Assembly: GCA_012064415.1 (NCBI GenBank)
Contig: SSNU01000144.1
Location: forward strand, 51,084 to 115,083
Length of the DNA stretch: 64,000 nt
DNA from: Gyrodactylus bullatarudis
Lineage: Eukaryota > Platyhelminthes > Monogenea > Gyrodactylidea > Gyrodactylidae
Direction: 5' to 3'
Part shown: positions 1-11,830 of the stretch, piece after piece
How positions within the stretch are numbered: the stretch's first letter is position 1
Layout of the letters: every line of letters starts with the position of its first letter
Notes under the pieces: generated by a model
Told to the model about the DNA's origin: nothing
Databases searched by the model: none
What the model saw: only the letters and a program-made list of their open reading frames with translations
Made by a program: the position numbers and the translations under genes

Positions 1-1344
1 AATTCTTGCTGAACTAGTTCTAAAAAGTTTGATGTAAATTCATGTTGTCAATAAATTAACTTGTGTGAGTATTTAATGCTTTTTATTAAAAGTATGAATT
101 AATTATATTATATTTTTATATCACATACCTACTTACAAGGGATATATTAACGATTATAGGGTGTTAGGCTGATCTTAAGTTTAGCCTTTCTTTTTTCTCT
201 TCGATCGCTGTAAGTGGTTTTACAAAAAACACGTTCTTTATATTTTTAAGGAAATTTTAATATTTTTTCCAAAACAAATCATTTTTAAATAGTCATAACC
301 TCTCAATAAATTATTCTAGCTTTGAGTCATAGTTCATTCGAAAGAATATTAGTTCTTCTTTATAGTGAGGTGGTCAATAAATTATTTTTAGTTTCTTTAA
401 AACATAATTATGGCTTGAGAAAGTAACCTGTCCAATATATATGACCCACTGGGGCTTAAAGTGTTAATTATAACAAATAAAGATTTTTTCTTGAAATCGA
501 AACATTTTTTATTCATATACAGAAATATAGAAATTTATGTTTGTACAATTAAGAGTAAAGAGTGTTCAATGTGTCCGATGTGTTAGATAACACTACGCCA
601 TAACGGAACATTTAAATCATTTCTTTCAATAAATATTAATAACGTGTTTTCTTGAAATAATATTCCGTAATATGCTGTAAATTATAATTCATCTTCAATT
701 CGTTTCAGCGTTATTTAATTTGGAAGATATTATTATAATTATAAACCCATATTTTGGTAACCTTCAGACTCCTCATTATTTCTTCTATTCAACAGTGTGA
801 CTTTTGCTTTATAACTATTTTCATAGCTGGAGTCAATGAAGTGACAGATTTTTGCGAATTTCTGTTTTGCCCAATAGCTCAACTCGTGGATCAGCTCAAA
901 TTTGATTCTTAGGTCAGATTCGGGATCCACTTAAAATTTAGGTTTAATAAATTCTTGTCTGAATATAAAATTTATACCCCCCCACCCGTGTTATCCATAT
1001 ATGTGAATGACATTTATAAACCGATAAATAACTTTCTTAAAAATTATGCAAGCATCTTCATTTGTATCTGTCAATCCTCACTAATCCTGTATTTTCCATT
1101 TCAGTTGGAATAGACGATGAATTGATCAAAAGTTTCTCAGAAGAGGGTGGTCATAGAATTTTGGTTTCGACTCTAATGAACACCTATGCCCAAATACATT
1201 AGCAACCTGCTTGTATTATTTCCAATTATCAAAAAGCAAAACGACCTAAACTTATCTTTTTTTTCGGAACTTTTATGACCAAGTCCATCCAGTGTTTATC
1301 CCAAATTTCAGAAGTTAATCACTTCGAAATTCACAATTCAACAA
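1..1344. other. Intergenic AT-rich sequence upstream of the SINE
   Basis: No coding region is recognisable. Positions about 283-458 hold a dispersed repeat whose inverted copy lies at about 16170-16320. A C-run of about 8 bases lies near 977-985. The rest looks like ordinary non-coding DNA. Confidence 0.6.
283..458 (+). repeat. Dispersed repeat A, copy 1 (inverted relative to 16170-16320)
   Basis: The stretch reads closely like the reverse complement of 16170-16320. The shared blocks include 'tccaatatatatgaccca' and 'gtcatagttcatt'. By eye the identity is about 80-85 percent with small indels. It has no coding capacity and its class is unknown. Confidence 0.7.
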
Positions 1345-1593
1345 AATTTTGAGCGGCCTAGTGGTTAGAAACATTGCCTCGCAAGACCCGGGTTCCAATC
1401 CTGGCTATGGTGTACTGACGAGTCCTAATAAAGACGAAACGCGTCTACATCTGCCAATCGTGAGTTGAAAATTATTTTACTCTCCTATGGAATTGACACT
1501 TGCTTATCCGAATTCTATCTAAGAATCTTGGTGTATGAGAAGACAATCTCCATAAAGATAGATTTCATATGAATTAATAGTACAGGGACCACA
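1345..1593 (+). mobile_element. tRNA-derived SINE with hammerhead ribozyme, copy 1
   Basis: A tRNA-like head carries an A-box-like block (GGCCTAGTGG, 1355-1364) and a B-box-like block (GGTTCCAATCC, 1391-1401) inside a plausible T arm. A hammerhead ribozyme follows at 1409-1451, then a body that recurs at 29438-29639. The shared body ends near 'gaccaca' (1587-1593). The arrangement of a polymerase III promoter followed by a hammerhead resembles the schistosome Sm-alpha SINE-like repeats. The 3' end is fixed only by where the two copies stop matching. Confidence 0.8.
1409..1451 (+). ncRNA. Type I hammerhead ribozyme, complete
   Basis: The core CUGACGA is at 1415-1421 and GAAA at 1436-1439. Stem I pairs 1409-1414 with 1446-1451 (six pairs, one G-U). 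Stem II is three pairs, 1422-1424 with 1433-1435, closed by an eight-base loop. Stem III is minimal (A-U and C-G, two-base gap), as in Sm-alpha and Penelope-type hammerheads, which are thought to act best as dimers. The predicted cleavage site is GUC, after 1445. The core and stems are read directly; activity is inferred. Confidence 0.85.
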
Positions 1594-2197
1594 TAATTAT
1601 GCCATAAGGAAAAGAGATTTTATCTCAATTTAGAATAAATTTTCTCTAAATTGCTTTGAGGTAAGATCGATTTTAGGGGAAAAAAAGTAAATTCTTGAAG
1701 AGTACAGATGAGTGAATAGAAATTTCCCTTTTTGAATTAATTAACATTCCTAGATATAAAATTTCCCTTCAAGGTGGTGATACTGGAATCTGTCTCAAAC
1801 TTCTTTTTTTTCCTTATTCAATTATTTGGCCCGTGTCTGTTTGTCCTCGCGTGAAAACCAGATTTCCCCAGAATGAATAAGCTCCCTCTGTTAGACTGCA
1901 AGCCTAGGCCATTAGATCGTCATGTGATCCCGACATCTCAACGGAACCTATCAAACTTTGCAATTTAATCATGACAAATCTGAGATATGTCAATTTGAAC
2001 GATTTAACCTGTAACTTATCGGCTTAGAAAGACATGAAGATAGCTCAAGTGAAAATTTTCTATTTCACTTCTGCTAGCCATCCCATTGGTTGTTGGATAT
2101 TTTAGCCAATCAGGTTAATTCAACAAATTCAAATGTTTCTTCTAGCATCTTAATAATCTATTAGTTAGTTATTTAGCTACTACTATTATTCTTTCAG
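1594..2197. promoter_or_regulatory. 5' flank of the protocadherin gene
   Basis: No ORF is recognisable. The segment should contain the promoter or, if there is a non-coding first exon further upstream, the end of an intron. I could not identify a convincing TATA box or initiator. It ends in the acceptor-like tract described at 2186-2197. Confidence 0.3.
2186..2197 (+). promoter_or_regulatory. Candidate 3' splice acceptor in the 5' UTR
   Basis: A pyrimidine-rich tract ending in 'ttctttcag' stands 26 bases before the start codon at 2224. It could join an upstream 5' UTR exon or receive a trans-spliced leader, which is common in flatworms. Only the acceptor sequence is seen; use is inferred. 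Confidence 0.45.
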
Positions 2198-2223
2198 TCT
2201 CTCCTCTCCCATAAGATGTAGCC

Positions 2224-5064
2224 ATGAGTCTTTCCCGTCTAATAATGCTCATCTTATTTAGCTTCACTACCACCATCCACTGTCAAGAGAATCCAAACAT
2301 TCTCGGAGTTAACTTTATTCTGTCAGATGAGACCAAAACAGACACTGTCATTGGAAATATTATACAACAAACATTGGCCTTTCCTAGGGAACGAGTGCTA
2401 ACCACTAAACACTTTGTAAATATCATGGCCAAGTCAAACCTCAGCATCGGGGATTATTTAGTTGTCAAGCCGAGTGGAGATTTGTCAACCTCTCAAAACA
2501 TTGATAAGGATACGATATGTCTTCCTTTAAACTGTTGCTCAGATTTGGTATGTCATTTAAGGTTTATGGTCTACTTCATCCCCGAAGAGACCGGTTCAAA
2601 GGTCACCGTTAAAGTTGAAGTCGACATTTTTGATCTCAACGATTCTGATCCCATATTTCCAATGGACTCTATCTATATCGAGGTTGAAGAAAACTTTAAA
2701 GAATATCGCCTAAATGGACCTTGGAAGTATTCGATTCCCTCAGCTATAGATAAAGATTCTGCAGACAACGGTGTTATAGCATACGAGTTGATTGGAAATA
2801 AAATTTCAAAATCCATCTTTCAACTCAACACGGATGACTTTGACGATTTGTTTCTGGAATTTGTAAAGTACTCCGTTTTGGATTATGAAACCGAGGGTAT
2901 GCAATTATTTTCAATGCAAATTAAAGCCAAAGACGGTGGCATCCCCCCACGAGAAGGTCTCCTCACTATTAACATAAAAGTTATCGATTTAGATGATAAC
3001 AAGCCAGAGTTTATAATATCCTTCCCATCGGAGTTCAACATTGAAGAAGAAAAACTTCTAGACCAACCCCTCTTAACACTAAAGGCCGGGGACAAGGACC
3101 TAGGAGTTCACGGGAAACTTGACTATAAACTCATGAACTCCTCAGAACCCCAAGCAGTAAAGGCTTTCTTTCTTAATTCAAATACAGGCCAATTATTAAT
3201 GAGGGAGCCTTTGGATTTTGAGTCGTTAACCCATAAGCAATTCAATCTCACTTTTTTTGTTAGCTCTGGCCTGGAAAATTCCCTGAGCGATGAGATATCT
3301 GTTAGAATTAACGTCTTTGATATTAACGATAATAAGCCAACCATACCAGACTCACTAATTCTCCACCTGCCAGAAGATACTGAACCCATGCATATTGTTG
3401 AAAGAATCAACATTACTGACCTGGATTATGTTTCAATGGGGAAGATAAGCTGTTACCTCGAGGAAGATTTTGGCGCCACTTTTGATCTTCAGTTCATCTC
3501 GAGTAATGAGTTTGTGACAACCTTTGAACTACTCCTACTCAAATCAGTCGATTTTGAGTCTGTCAATAGATTGAATTTGAAACTCGTCTGTCTCGACGAG
3601 GCTTTACCTCAAAATAGAGTCTCCTTCAAGTTACCCATTGATATTATCGACGTGAATGATAACCAGCCCATTTTTAAAGATTTCCCCACTGGCTCACATC
3701 AGCTGTTTGATATACCCGAAGACTTTCCAGTTGGCAATCCAATTATTCAGTTTAGCGTCTACGATCCTGACCTCCAGCAGAATACGCGAATCAATTATCA
3801 CCTGGAGACAAATGAAACTTTTTTATTTCCAGTGAAAATTAACAAATACAAGGGTATCCTTCATCTGACACATAGCCTTGACTATGAAACAAGACAAGAA
3901 TATTCCTTCAAAATTCTAGTAAATGATAATGAGAAGCCGGAAAAGTTCCTTTCCAACACCCTGGATGTTACTTTGCGTGTAATCAATATCAATGATAACA
4001 AGCCTCGTCAAGTTGCTCCAATCAATGGAAAAATAGTAATCAGCGAAGTGGAAATATTACCCAGGAAGATAACCAGTTTAGAATTCTTCGATCTTGATTT
4101 TAATGAAACCTTTACGATGAAGTTTGATCCGTCTGACTCACCAGACAACCTAAAGAGGGTCAAAAAACATTTCTCTATTGAAAACCAACAACTCTACTTG
4201 ATTGAAAATATCGATCGTGAGGTGATACCCAGTATTGACGTCATTGTCGCCTGCTTTGACAGTGGTAATCCACCTCTGAAAGGCACTGCCACATTTACAA
4301 TCATAATATCTGATGTCAATGATTATAGTCCGGTAATGGTTTATCCTAAAAATGAAAGCACCGTCAAGATTCTTACAATCCCTGATGCTCCCAAGAACTT
4401 TGATTATATAACAAAGTTTGTGTTCGAAGACCTGGATCTTGACAATGGGTCTCGAGTGTCTGCTGAACTCATGCCTGGTTTTAATGGTTCGAAGTACTTT
4501 CAAATTGGCTCTGACTCCACCAAGAAGAATTCTGACAGCTTCTACCTAATGATTAATGACAAGTCTCTTGTGGATAATGAAATATACCAGGTTGGCCTCG
4601 AGGTAACAGATCATGGAGTCCCAAGGTTAACTTCCCATTTCGTATTTTATGTCGAGACAACTCAAAACTCATCTCAATCTGTTTGGCTTTCAGATCAAGA
4701 GTACGAAAAGAAGCCTGGTGATGATTCCAGTAATAGCACTAGCTCAAGAATCTCCCCGGTAAAAAGTTTCTTCTCAAGAAGCATAGTTATGCAAGCCCTG
4801 ATTGGAGGCCTGGTCATGATCTTTTCAGCTGCTCTACTGACAATTCTTGTTGCAATCTTCATTTGGACACGAGAACGCAAAAAGAGTCCAGTTGAGAGGA
4901 GGCCGAGTGAACTGCGCAAGGAAGAGGGTTCCTTTCGTCAGGCCTATCCATTCGCTTCTCCCCTTCGACCTTTCCAGGGAACTATTGATAGGACCAACAT
5001 TGGAGACGAGACGACAACATTTCTGAATGCTTCCAATCATGAATATAACAGAAATGAGTATCAT
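2224..5064 (+). CDS. Protocadherin-like adhesion receptor, exon 1 (residues 1-947)
   Basis: Single-pass calcium-dependent adhesion receptor of the cadherin superfamily. The first 20 residues form a hydrophobic signal peptide ending near IHC/QEN. Inter-repeat calcium motifs are seen at about residues 137 (DLND), 254 (DLDDN), 365 (DINDN), 475 (DVNDN), 587 (NINDN) and 696 (DVND). That gives about seven extracellular cadherin repeats to residue ~815, as in delta-type protocadherins. A hydrophobic segment at about 856-882 is followed by basic residues (RERKK), so the tail is cytoplasmic. One uninterrupted exon for the whole ectodomain is typical of protocadherins. The start has the signal peptide directly behind it. 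The exon ends at the canonical donor GTGAGT (5065), phase 0; reading through would add only VSI before a stop at 5076. It joins exon 2 at 16725. No vertebrate orthologue can be named. Confidence 0.95.
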
Positions 5065-5669
5065 GTGAGTATTTAGTTTACAAATTTCTTCCTTTTTCTC
5101 ACCTCACTTCTAATTTGAAACTCAATCGTAAGAATTTGTTAAAAAATTAACAGTGATACTATTCTTTCTTTTTGTGCCAGCAGAAATATTCATTTAGGAT
5201 TCATTATGGGATTTAGAAGACTTGTGCTTATTGAGTAATAAAGCTTTTTTCAGTTCTTCATCTTTTTTTGAGAAAGGGGACTAGTTGTGCCCGCTACATG
5301 TTTTTCTCTATAAAACTCTTGTGTTTTAAATGCACAAATTTTTAATTACGGCTCGGGTAGCTTTAATTGTTGATGGGCGACTAATTCCAGGTTGAAAACT
5401 AATTGGATTATGAATTAATTTTAATAAAAGTAGATTTAATCGTAATATAGCCAACCTTTTCCCATAGCCTCTTCCAGACTTACTTTATTGAGCTATGATG
5501 AATTAGCTTCCAGGTATTCTTCAGGAAAACATATCAAAGTTGAATCTTTAAATGTTTGGTTTAACTAAATGTGTGAATGATGTTTTAAGCTAAATCATAC
5601 AGAAACTTTACTTTCTGATACAAATCAACGAAATAAGTTGAGTTAATTCCAAAATTGGCAGGTTCTATT

Positions 5670-5870
5670 ATATATAGGGCGATTATTTAAAGTCTAAAAT
5701 TCTCAGTTACTACGTAGGTTCAAACAATAACACATAATCTATTTTACAATTCACGCTAAACTAATCTCAAAAGTATCAAAAAGTCTCAAGGAGATTTCTA
5801 CGCTGGGATAAAATCGATGAAAATTTTGGGTTCAAAAGTTGAAAAAGTGGAAATTTGGTGCACTTTCGAA
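5670..5870. repeat. Dispersed repeat related to 23560-23700
   Basis: Shares ordered blocks with 23560-23700, such as 'ggtt/ccaaacaata', 'acgctaaac/taatct' and 'gggataaaat'. Its second half, around 'gttgaaaaagtgga', also recurs near 16590. This looks like part of an abundant old AT-rich family without coding capacity. Confidence 0.5.
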
Positions 5871-8800
5871 ATCCAAAAATTGCCCTTATTTTGGTCAGAT
5901 TGCATTTTTTTCGGAATTTTTTCTGAATATCAACAACTCATTAGCTCATTCCAAAAATTATTATTTTTTCTGTGAATCCGGAAAAGAATATCGAGTTTTT
6001 TGTAAAAATAGTAAATTCTCATCTTCATATCAGCTAGCTTTACTTTTTAGTAGATGGGAAATGGAAATAGGAAATCGAATTTCTTAAATAAGATCACAAT
6101 AGATCACTGAATAGGATTCTCATTAGAATCTCATTTAGAATCGTTTTAATTTAATTGAACCTTGAAGTCGGTAACCTTCTCATCTTCTGATCCAGGTTCT
6201 TTTTCAGCCTTGAACATTTTATCTGAAATGCCCCCTGTAATCAGAATGACAAGATGAAAAATAAATTCAATGGGATAGTTTACTACGCCAAGAGGAAAAA
6301 TAAGAGATTCATTCAGAAATATTTTTATTCAAAATTTAACCAAATCTTCTGATTGAATAATAATAATACAAGCAGAATTCATCAGATAAATCGTCTTACA
6401 TTTCTTCCAGAATACAAGTTCCATATCATTCAGTCATGATCTTGACTTTCCATTCTTTGTGTTTCTCTAATATCTCTATAAATCTCGTATTTATTGGCTT
6501 AACATGTTCTTCACCTTTGAGTGATCTCCAACCTCTTCTGTCAATAATTAATCCAAAGTTTATTAACCTCCTCAGATTGAAGAAATTAATTGAAATATTT
6601 CAATCTAATCATATTATGTTTTATCAAAAAGTCTTTTCTTGAATTTCTTATTCTTCCTCTTGGCATAGTAAACTTTCCTATTTCATTTAATTTGTTGGTC
6701 TTTGAGAGGTATAGTTTCCTGTCCTTGGAGAATTCTTTAAAAAATTCAATAAAACTCTTTTTAAGTGAATAATCTTCATTTTGCAATATGCTAATTTCAA
6801 AATATCCGCAAGTTTTGGGATCAACTCATAAGTTTTACACCATTGAAAGTCTCGAAATCTGTAAACACCAATCAAAAGTACTGTGATATTTTTACTAAAC
6901 TTAAAATCTGATAAAGATTTATTTGAACCTGGGAAAATATCAAAATTGAGTATTGTTTTAGAAATGATAAATCTGGCTCCGCTAGTTATCAACGTGTAAA
7001 GTTCATTTTTTTTATTTTGAGGTGACAGCTTCCCTTTTCATCTTTGTAATTCTTTCCGTATTCCTCAATTTCGGGGGCAGAGTTATTTATTGTATCAATT
7101 TGATGGCCACATCAATCTTTTTGCGAACAAAGGATATGAACAATGTTCTCAATCTTTAATCAAATCGGTCAGGTAGCCTACACACACATTTGAGTGATAG
7201 CGTCAAATTTCTCGATAAAAGTGAAATTCTCTACATTCCAAAGGAAGACCAGAAAAAAAAGATTCCACCCACACATCTTTCATCTCTCTCTAATGACAAA
7301 ATAAATGATTGCCTCTATATTTTCAATGTGTTAAGTGAGAACTAAATTAACAAGATAAATTAGCGTGTCAACTCTTTATATATTCACATTTACCTCACAT
7401 ATCCCTGGGTCATCTCGTCATGAACCTAACCCGAAAAAGTCAATTAATTAATATTGAGACTTAAATAAAGCATCGAGTATTAATTTCAAATCATCTCTCT
7501 ACCTCGAAAATGTTGATTGAGTTCATTGATATGAATGAAATGCCATAAAATATTATTTCAAGTAATTAATACCTGATATTTTTAAACTAGGATCCTGCAG
7601 AATTCTTATTTTCAAAATGGTTCTTATAGATTTAAATCTTTCGCCAACATATTTTAACTTAATTTCAGTAAAATAACTGCATTTAATGTTTTTATAGATA
7701 AAGTTTCTAATAAATTACTATCAATTTTACCTTAATTTTCACAATATATTAATCATTGAAAGCAATTTTGTCATTATCTATAACAGGCTGCAGTAAATTA
7801 ACCAGATTCAGCTTTTTTATAGAAATATTTAATTTTCTTTTGTTTAAGTTTAATATGAAGTTCGCGCAAGATTTATTTTGGTTCTGATTCTAAAGGATTC
7901 TAGTTTTAATAGCTGGTTGGCTTTATTTTAATGCTTTTTGAGTCCCTAGATATCTGTAAGAAATATGCAGAAATAAAAAGCCTTCTGATCAACGTTTAGA
8001 TGATCCAAATTCAATGTTTTACTATCTAGTTTTTGCCAAATATTGAGTTTTTAAATACACCTCTTTTTGGTGGCCATATAACGAATTTTGGATTTGATTC
8101 ATTTTCACTCCGATCTCCGTAACGGAAAGGTTTATAATGAGTCAGATGATAGTTCAATGGTTTGGGGAATATTCGAAGGTAAAGCCCCTTGTCATCTTTG
8201 GGTTAATCTCTTAAAGCTGTAGTTCATCGCTAGTCAAGATAAAAGTCAGATTCACTGGCCTCATTCTTTCTTCAATGACTTGAATTTGAGCTTTCATCTT
8301 CTGTCCTTTAGATGAACGTAGACTTCTTTCCATCCTCGTTCTTTCCTGGTGATGATACTTTTTTCACGAATGTACACTCGCAGTGAACAGTATAGAATAC
8401 AAGTCCATATTAATTAAGTTTTATTTTTATTTATTTTTGAAAAAAATAACTGTGAGAATATTTTTCAGCTGCCCATCCATCAAAAGGATTGCTATTTTCT
8501 TCTCATATTCATTCGTTATCGTTAGAATCTAAATTTGTATAAAAAAACGTTTTCTATTCTTCTCTCCATCACTAGAAAAGTGAATTGATTTTGACATTAG
8601 TTACAGACACTTCTACATTCAACTGCACCCACTCCACCCCTCTTCCATTTGTTCCTTTTCTCTATTTATTTGATTTGAAAGAGAAAGATTTTCATATAAA
8701 ACAAATAAAAAATTACAGTTAAAACTGAATATTAAATCAAATACTTGAAAATTCAGAGGGGAATCTACAGCTCTCTGTTCAAATTAGGCCTACACAGATT

Positions 8801-9598
8801 CATCACAAAAGAGTAGTAGGAAATGTATCAGATTCTTATTAGAAATTTCGCTCGTTTTAATTAAATAATCATAACCAACATTCGAAATTCTCTCTATCCC
8901 TTCGGTGACATATTTGAGACTGTCATTCAAGAAAATTTTCTCATATTTTTCTGATCTGTTTAATTTTCAAGATTATTCCATTATTAAATGTATCAAAATA
9001 TTTTGTATTTTTTTGACATGAGATCAAGAGTAGAATCGTTTCAAGACAAATCAACTCCCCATTGTTAATACCATTTTTACATGGTATACATTTTTTTATG
9101 TTTTACAATTGATCTGGCCACGTGAATGAGAGGGGCCTAGTAAAGTCCTTGAGTGATTTTCTATGAAACACGTGTCCAATTAATCAATAAAGGATGAGGG
9201 TCCATCCTCTTGGTTTTCAGAATTCAGACATGACCCCTCTCTTGACTTTCTACGCACAGTCTGAATAGGGAATTTAAGCTTTATTGTTGAATAAATTATC
9301 TATATCTTATTTCCCATTAACGAAGAGTATTGAATTTCGTCAAAATCTCTTCTTTCTGGCGAATTATCCATTTAGGTAACACTATGCCTTTTAGAATATC
9401 TCTCATTGTACATCTATTATCATTTTCTTTTGAGTCTTTACCTCTATTTAGTCTTTTCCGTGTCCTTTGAAGAGCAAGTTTCCCTTGAAAAGTGAGTTAA
9501 GATTCAACTAAGAGGACATACAATTAGGCATAGATATTTCAATTTCATTTTTCCTGGCTAAAGATGTATTCCAGACTGAATAGCTTGTATATTTATGT

Positions 9599-9865
9599 GG
9601 CAGTGATAGGGTTAAATTTTCATTTTTAGTAGAAAATCTTCAAAATTAGATATTAACGTTACCTTCAAGTTGTCATAAAAGATTTCGAGGCTTTTGATAG
9701 AAATACAGTTGATCCGTAAGAATTATCTCACTTATCTCAGAATTAAATTTTTCATCCGGTTAATTTTTTCTATAGTACTTGAATAGGTCTTGAATAGACC
9801 CGTATGTAAAAAAGCCCATCCAGATTCTGACCCAGGCTAGAAATTAATAATTTGCAAAAGAATTT
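9599..9865 (+). repeat. Dispersed repeat B, copy 1 (direct copy at 24970-25315)
   Basis: Begins with 'tggcagtgatag' and shares 'gttgatccgtaaga', 'aaatttttcatc' and other blocks in the same order with 24970-25315. The divergence is high, so the copies are old. No open frame or terminal repeats were found. Confidence 0.6.
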
Positions 9866-10479
9866 TCTAAAGAACTCTTTCCTCCTCCCTTAATTGTAAA
9901 TCAATGCAAGTTGGTATGAAATTAGGTTCAGAGAATTCTCTCCTGATTACATGCATTTGAACTCTTGACAGCAAAGAGTTGATTCCAAGTGAAGAGGGGT
10001 TTACAATGATTGATAAGACATCAAACTCCATGCTTATTTATTATCAAATGTCACCTATGAAACGTAGAAGTAGTATAGATGTCTTTCCTCCGGATAAGAG
10101 ATAACATAATGATTGATTGAAATTGTTACTACTTTCTTGTATACTAATAATGGGTCCTAAATAATCTAATACATTACCCCCTTCCCATTCTCTCTCTCTC
10201 TATACCTCTCTAAAACCAAAAGAAAGAATTTATTTTACCCTGAGGAAATATCCTCTTTTACAATTTCTGAGTCCTCTTCAAGTTGAATAATCTCTTGAAG
10301 TCTATTCAATTAAGGCATCGTCTATGAAATGATCTCTGAAGAAATTCAACGTAGAGAGTTAAAAGACTATTTAGGCGATTAATAATAAAAAATCAATTTT
10401 TAATGAAAATACGGCAAATTTAAAATCTTGAAGTTTGAACTTTTTGAACTTTGAGTTGAAAATCTTTGCTGATTTCTAT

Positions 10480-10730
10480 GTGAGAGAGTGATCAAAAGTT
10501 GAATTTTAAGATCACAATAAGACAAAGAAATTAAATATGCTGAGTCTGGTTTTGAAAATCACCCCATAATCAAATTTTGATTTTTTGATCGTTTTCCCTA
10601 CTTGAAAATCGATTAAATTTGAAATTTCAAGATCCCTGAAAAATGTCGAATTTATCAAAACTTTTCTGATGATAATTGGTTCTTTTGTCTTATTGTGATC
10701 CTAAAATTCAACTTTTGATCACTTTCTCAC
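10480..10730. repeat. Foldback repeat with about 54-bp arms
   Basis: The left arm at 10480-10534 is nearly the reverse complement of 10678-10730 (key block 'gatcaaaagttgaatttta'). Related sequence recurs at 36180-36400, 37080-37240, 53515-53595 and 62080-62150, often with 'catgatctagattcc' nearby. This suggests an abundant non-autonomous foldback family. Confidence 0.65.
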
Positions 10731-11617
10731 ATTCAAATCAATTTTCCTTAAAAATTGATGTTTTCTAAATTATTTTTCTCCGGATCGTGAAAGAGGGCCT
10801 CATGATCTAGATTCCACAAAATCTTGATCAAATTCGATTTCTTGATGAAAAACTTAAGAATTTTGTAAAAATCATAAAATCCCATCTTCATATTGACTAG
10901 GTGTACGTATGAGTAAAAAACCTCCATCAAATATGATTTCATATGGACTTAGTACAATAGTTCGATACGGAGAACTCACACATCTTTTCTCAGAGATAAA
11001 ACTCCCCGTTTGTATAGCTAGATTATGCCTGAATCGAACCAGAGTTGTGAGCGTTGAGAGTCAGGCCGTTATCTATTCTTTTGAATAACATCATAATGTA
11101 TCTGATATCAAATTGATTGTGTGAGTGTCGAGTAACACAAAGCCTTTTAATTAGAATCGTTGACTCATTCTTGTTCAAGAACTAGATACATATTTAAACT
11201 TTGTTTCCCTACATTCTTCTGGTATTTATGTCAATTTAAATGAAAGTTTTCGAATCAAACCTACAATTGATTCCAATTAAAATTAGTTAACCTTACACAA
11301 ACTTACATTCGATGTGTTCACCAGATAGTGATGAGGTGTACTATAATTAAATGCCAAGTTTATATAGTGTTCATTTCCCCCACACGTGTGGCATTATCAG
11401 CTTCACTAAATTAAAATTAACCACTATTTTTGTTATTCAACATTAACCCTTACTGAAATAAAAGTTTGGAGAAATTTTTAAATGTTTTTATGATAGACGA
11501 TATATCGCTATTAAGCATAGACTCTTGTCATTTGTGTAAAAAAAGAAGAGTAAGAGAAGGGTATTTCTTAAAAAATAAGGAACATAAAAATTATAGGGAT
11601 TTTTTTAATAAATAGAG

Positions 11618-11830
11618 TAATCTGATTCATCACTTGGAGGAGAATTAAGACTAGAATGAAAAACATTTAGATTACCCTGATAACAATAGCTTGGACTCGT
11701 ACAATATTTCGAACACATGTCTTATTCTGTTATGGCGTAGTCAAGTTAACAGAGTTATTACACCAATTATAATTATTAAAACAATCACTTTAATTTATAT
11801 AATCCTTACTTTTTAAGATATACTCCATCT
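11618..11830. repeat. Repeat C, copy 1 (rearranged relative to 45690-45910)
   Basis: The first part, 11618-11725, matches 45690-45800 in inverted orientation. The second part, about 11745-11830, matches about 45815-45910 in direct orientation ('cagagttattacac', 'acaatcact/ttaat'). One copy therefore carries an internal inversion, or the left part is a separate insertion. Confidence 0.55.

Noticed and set aside
11000..11070. Possible tRNA gene on the minus strand (GGTTCGATTC)
   Set aside because: The B-box-like block is present but the T stem pairs poorly and no acceptor or anticodon stem forms; at most a tRNA-derived repeat fragment.
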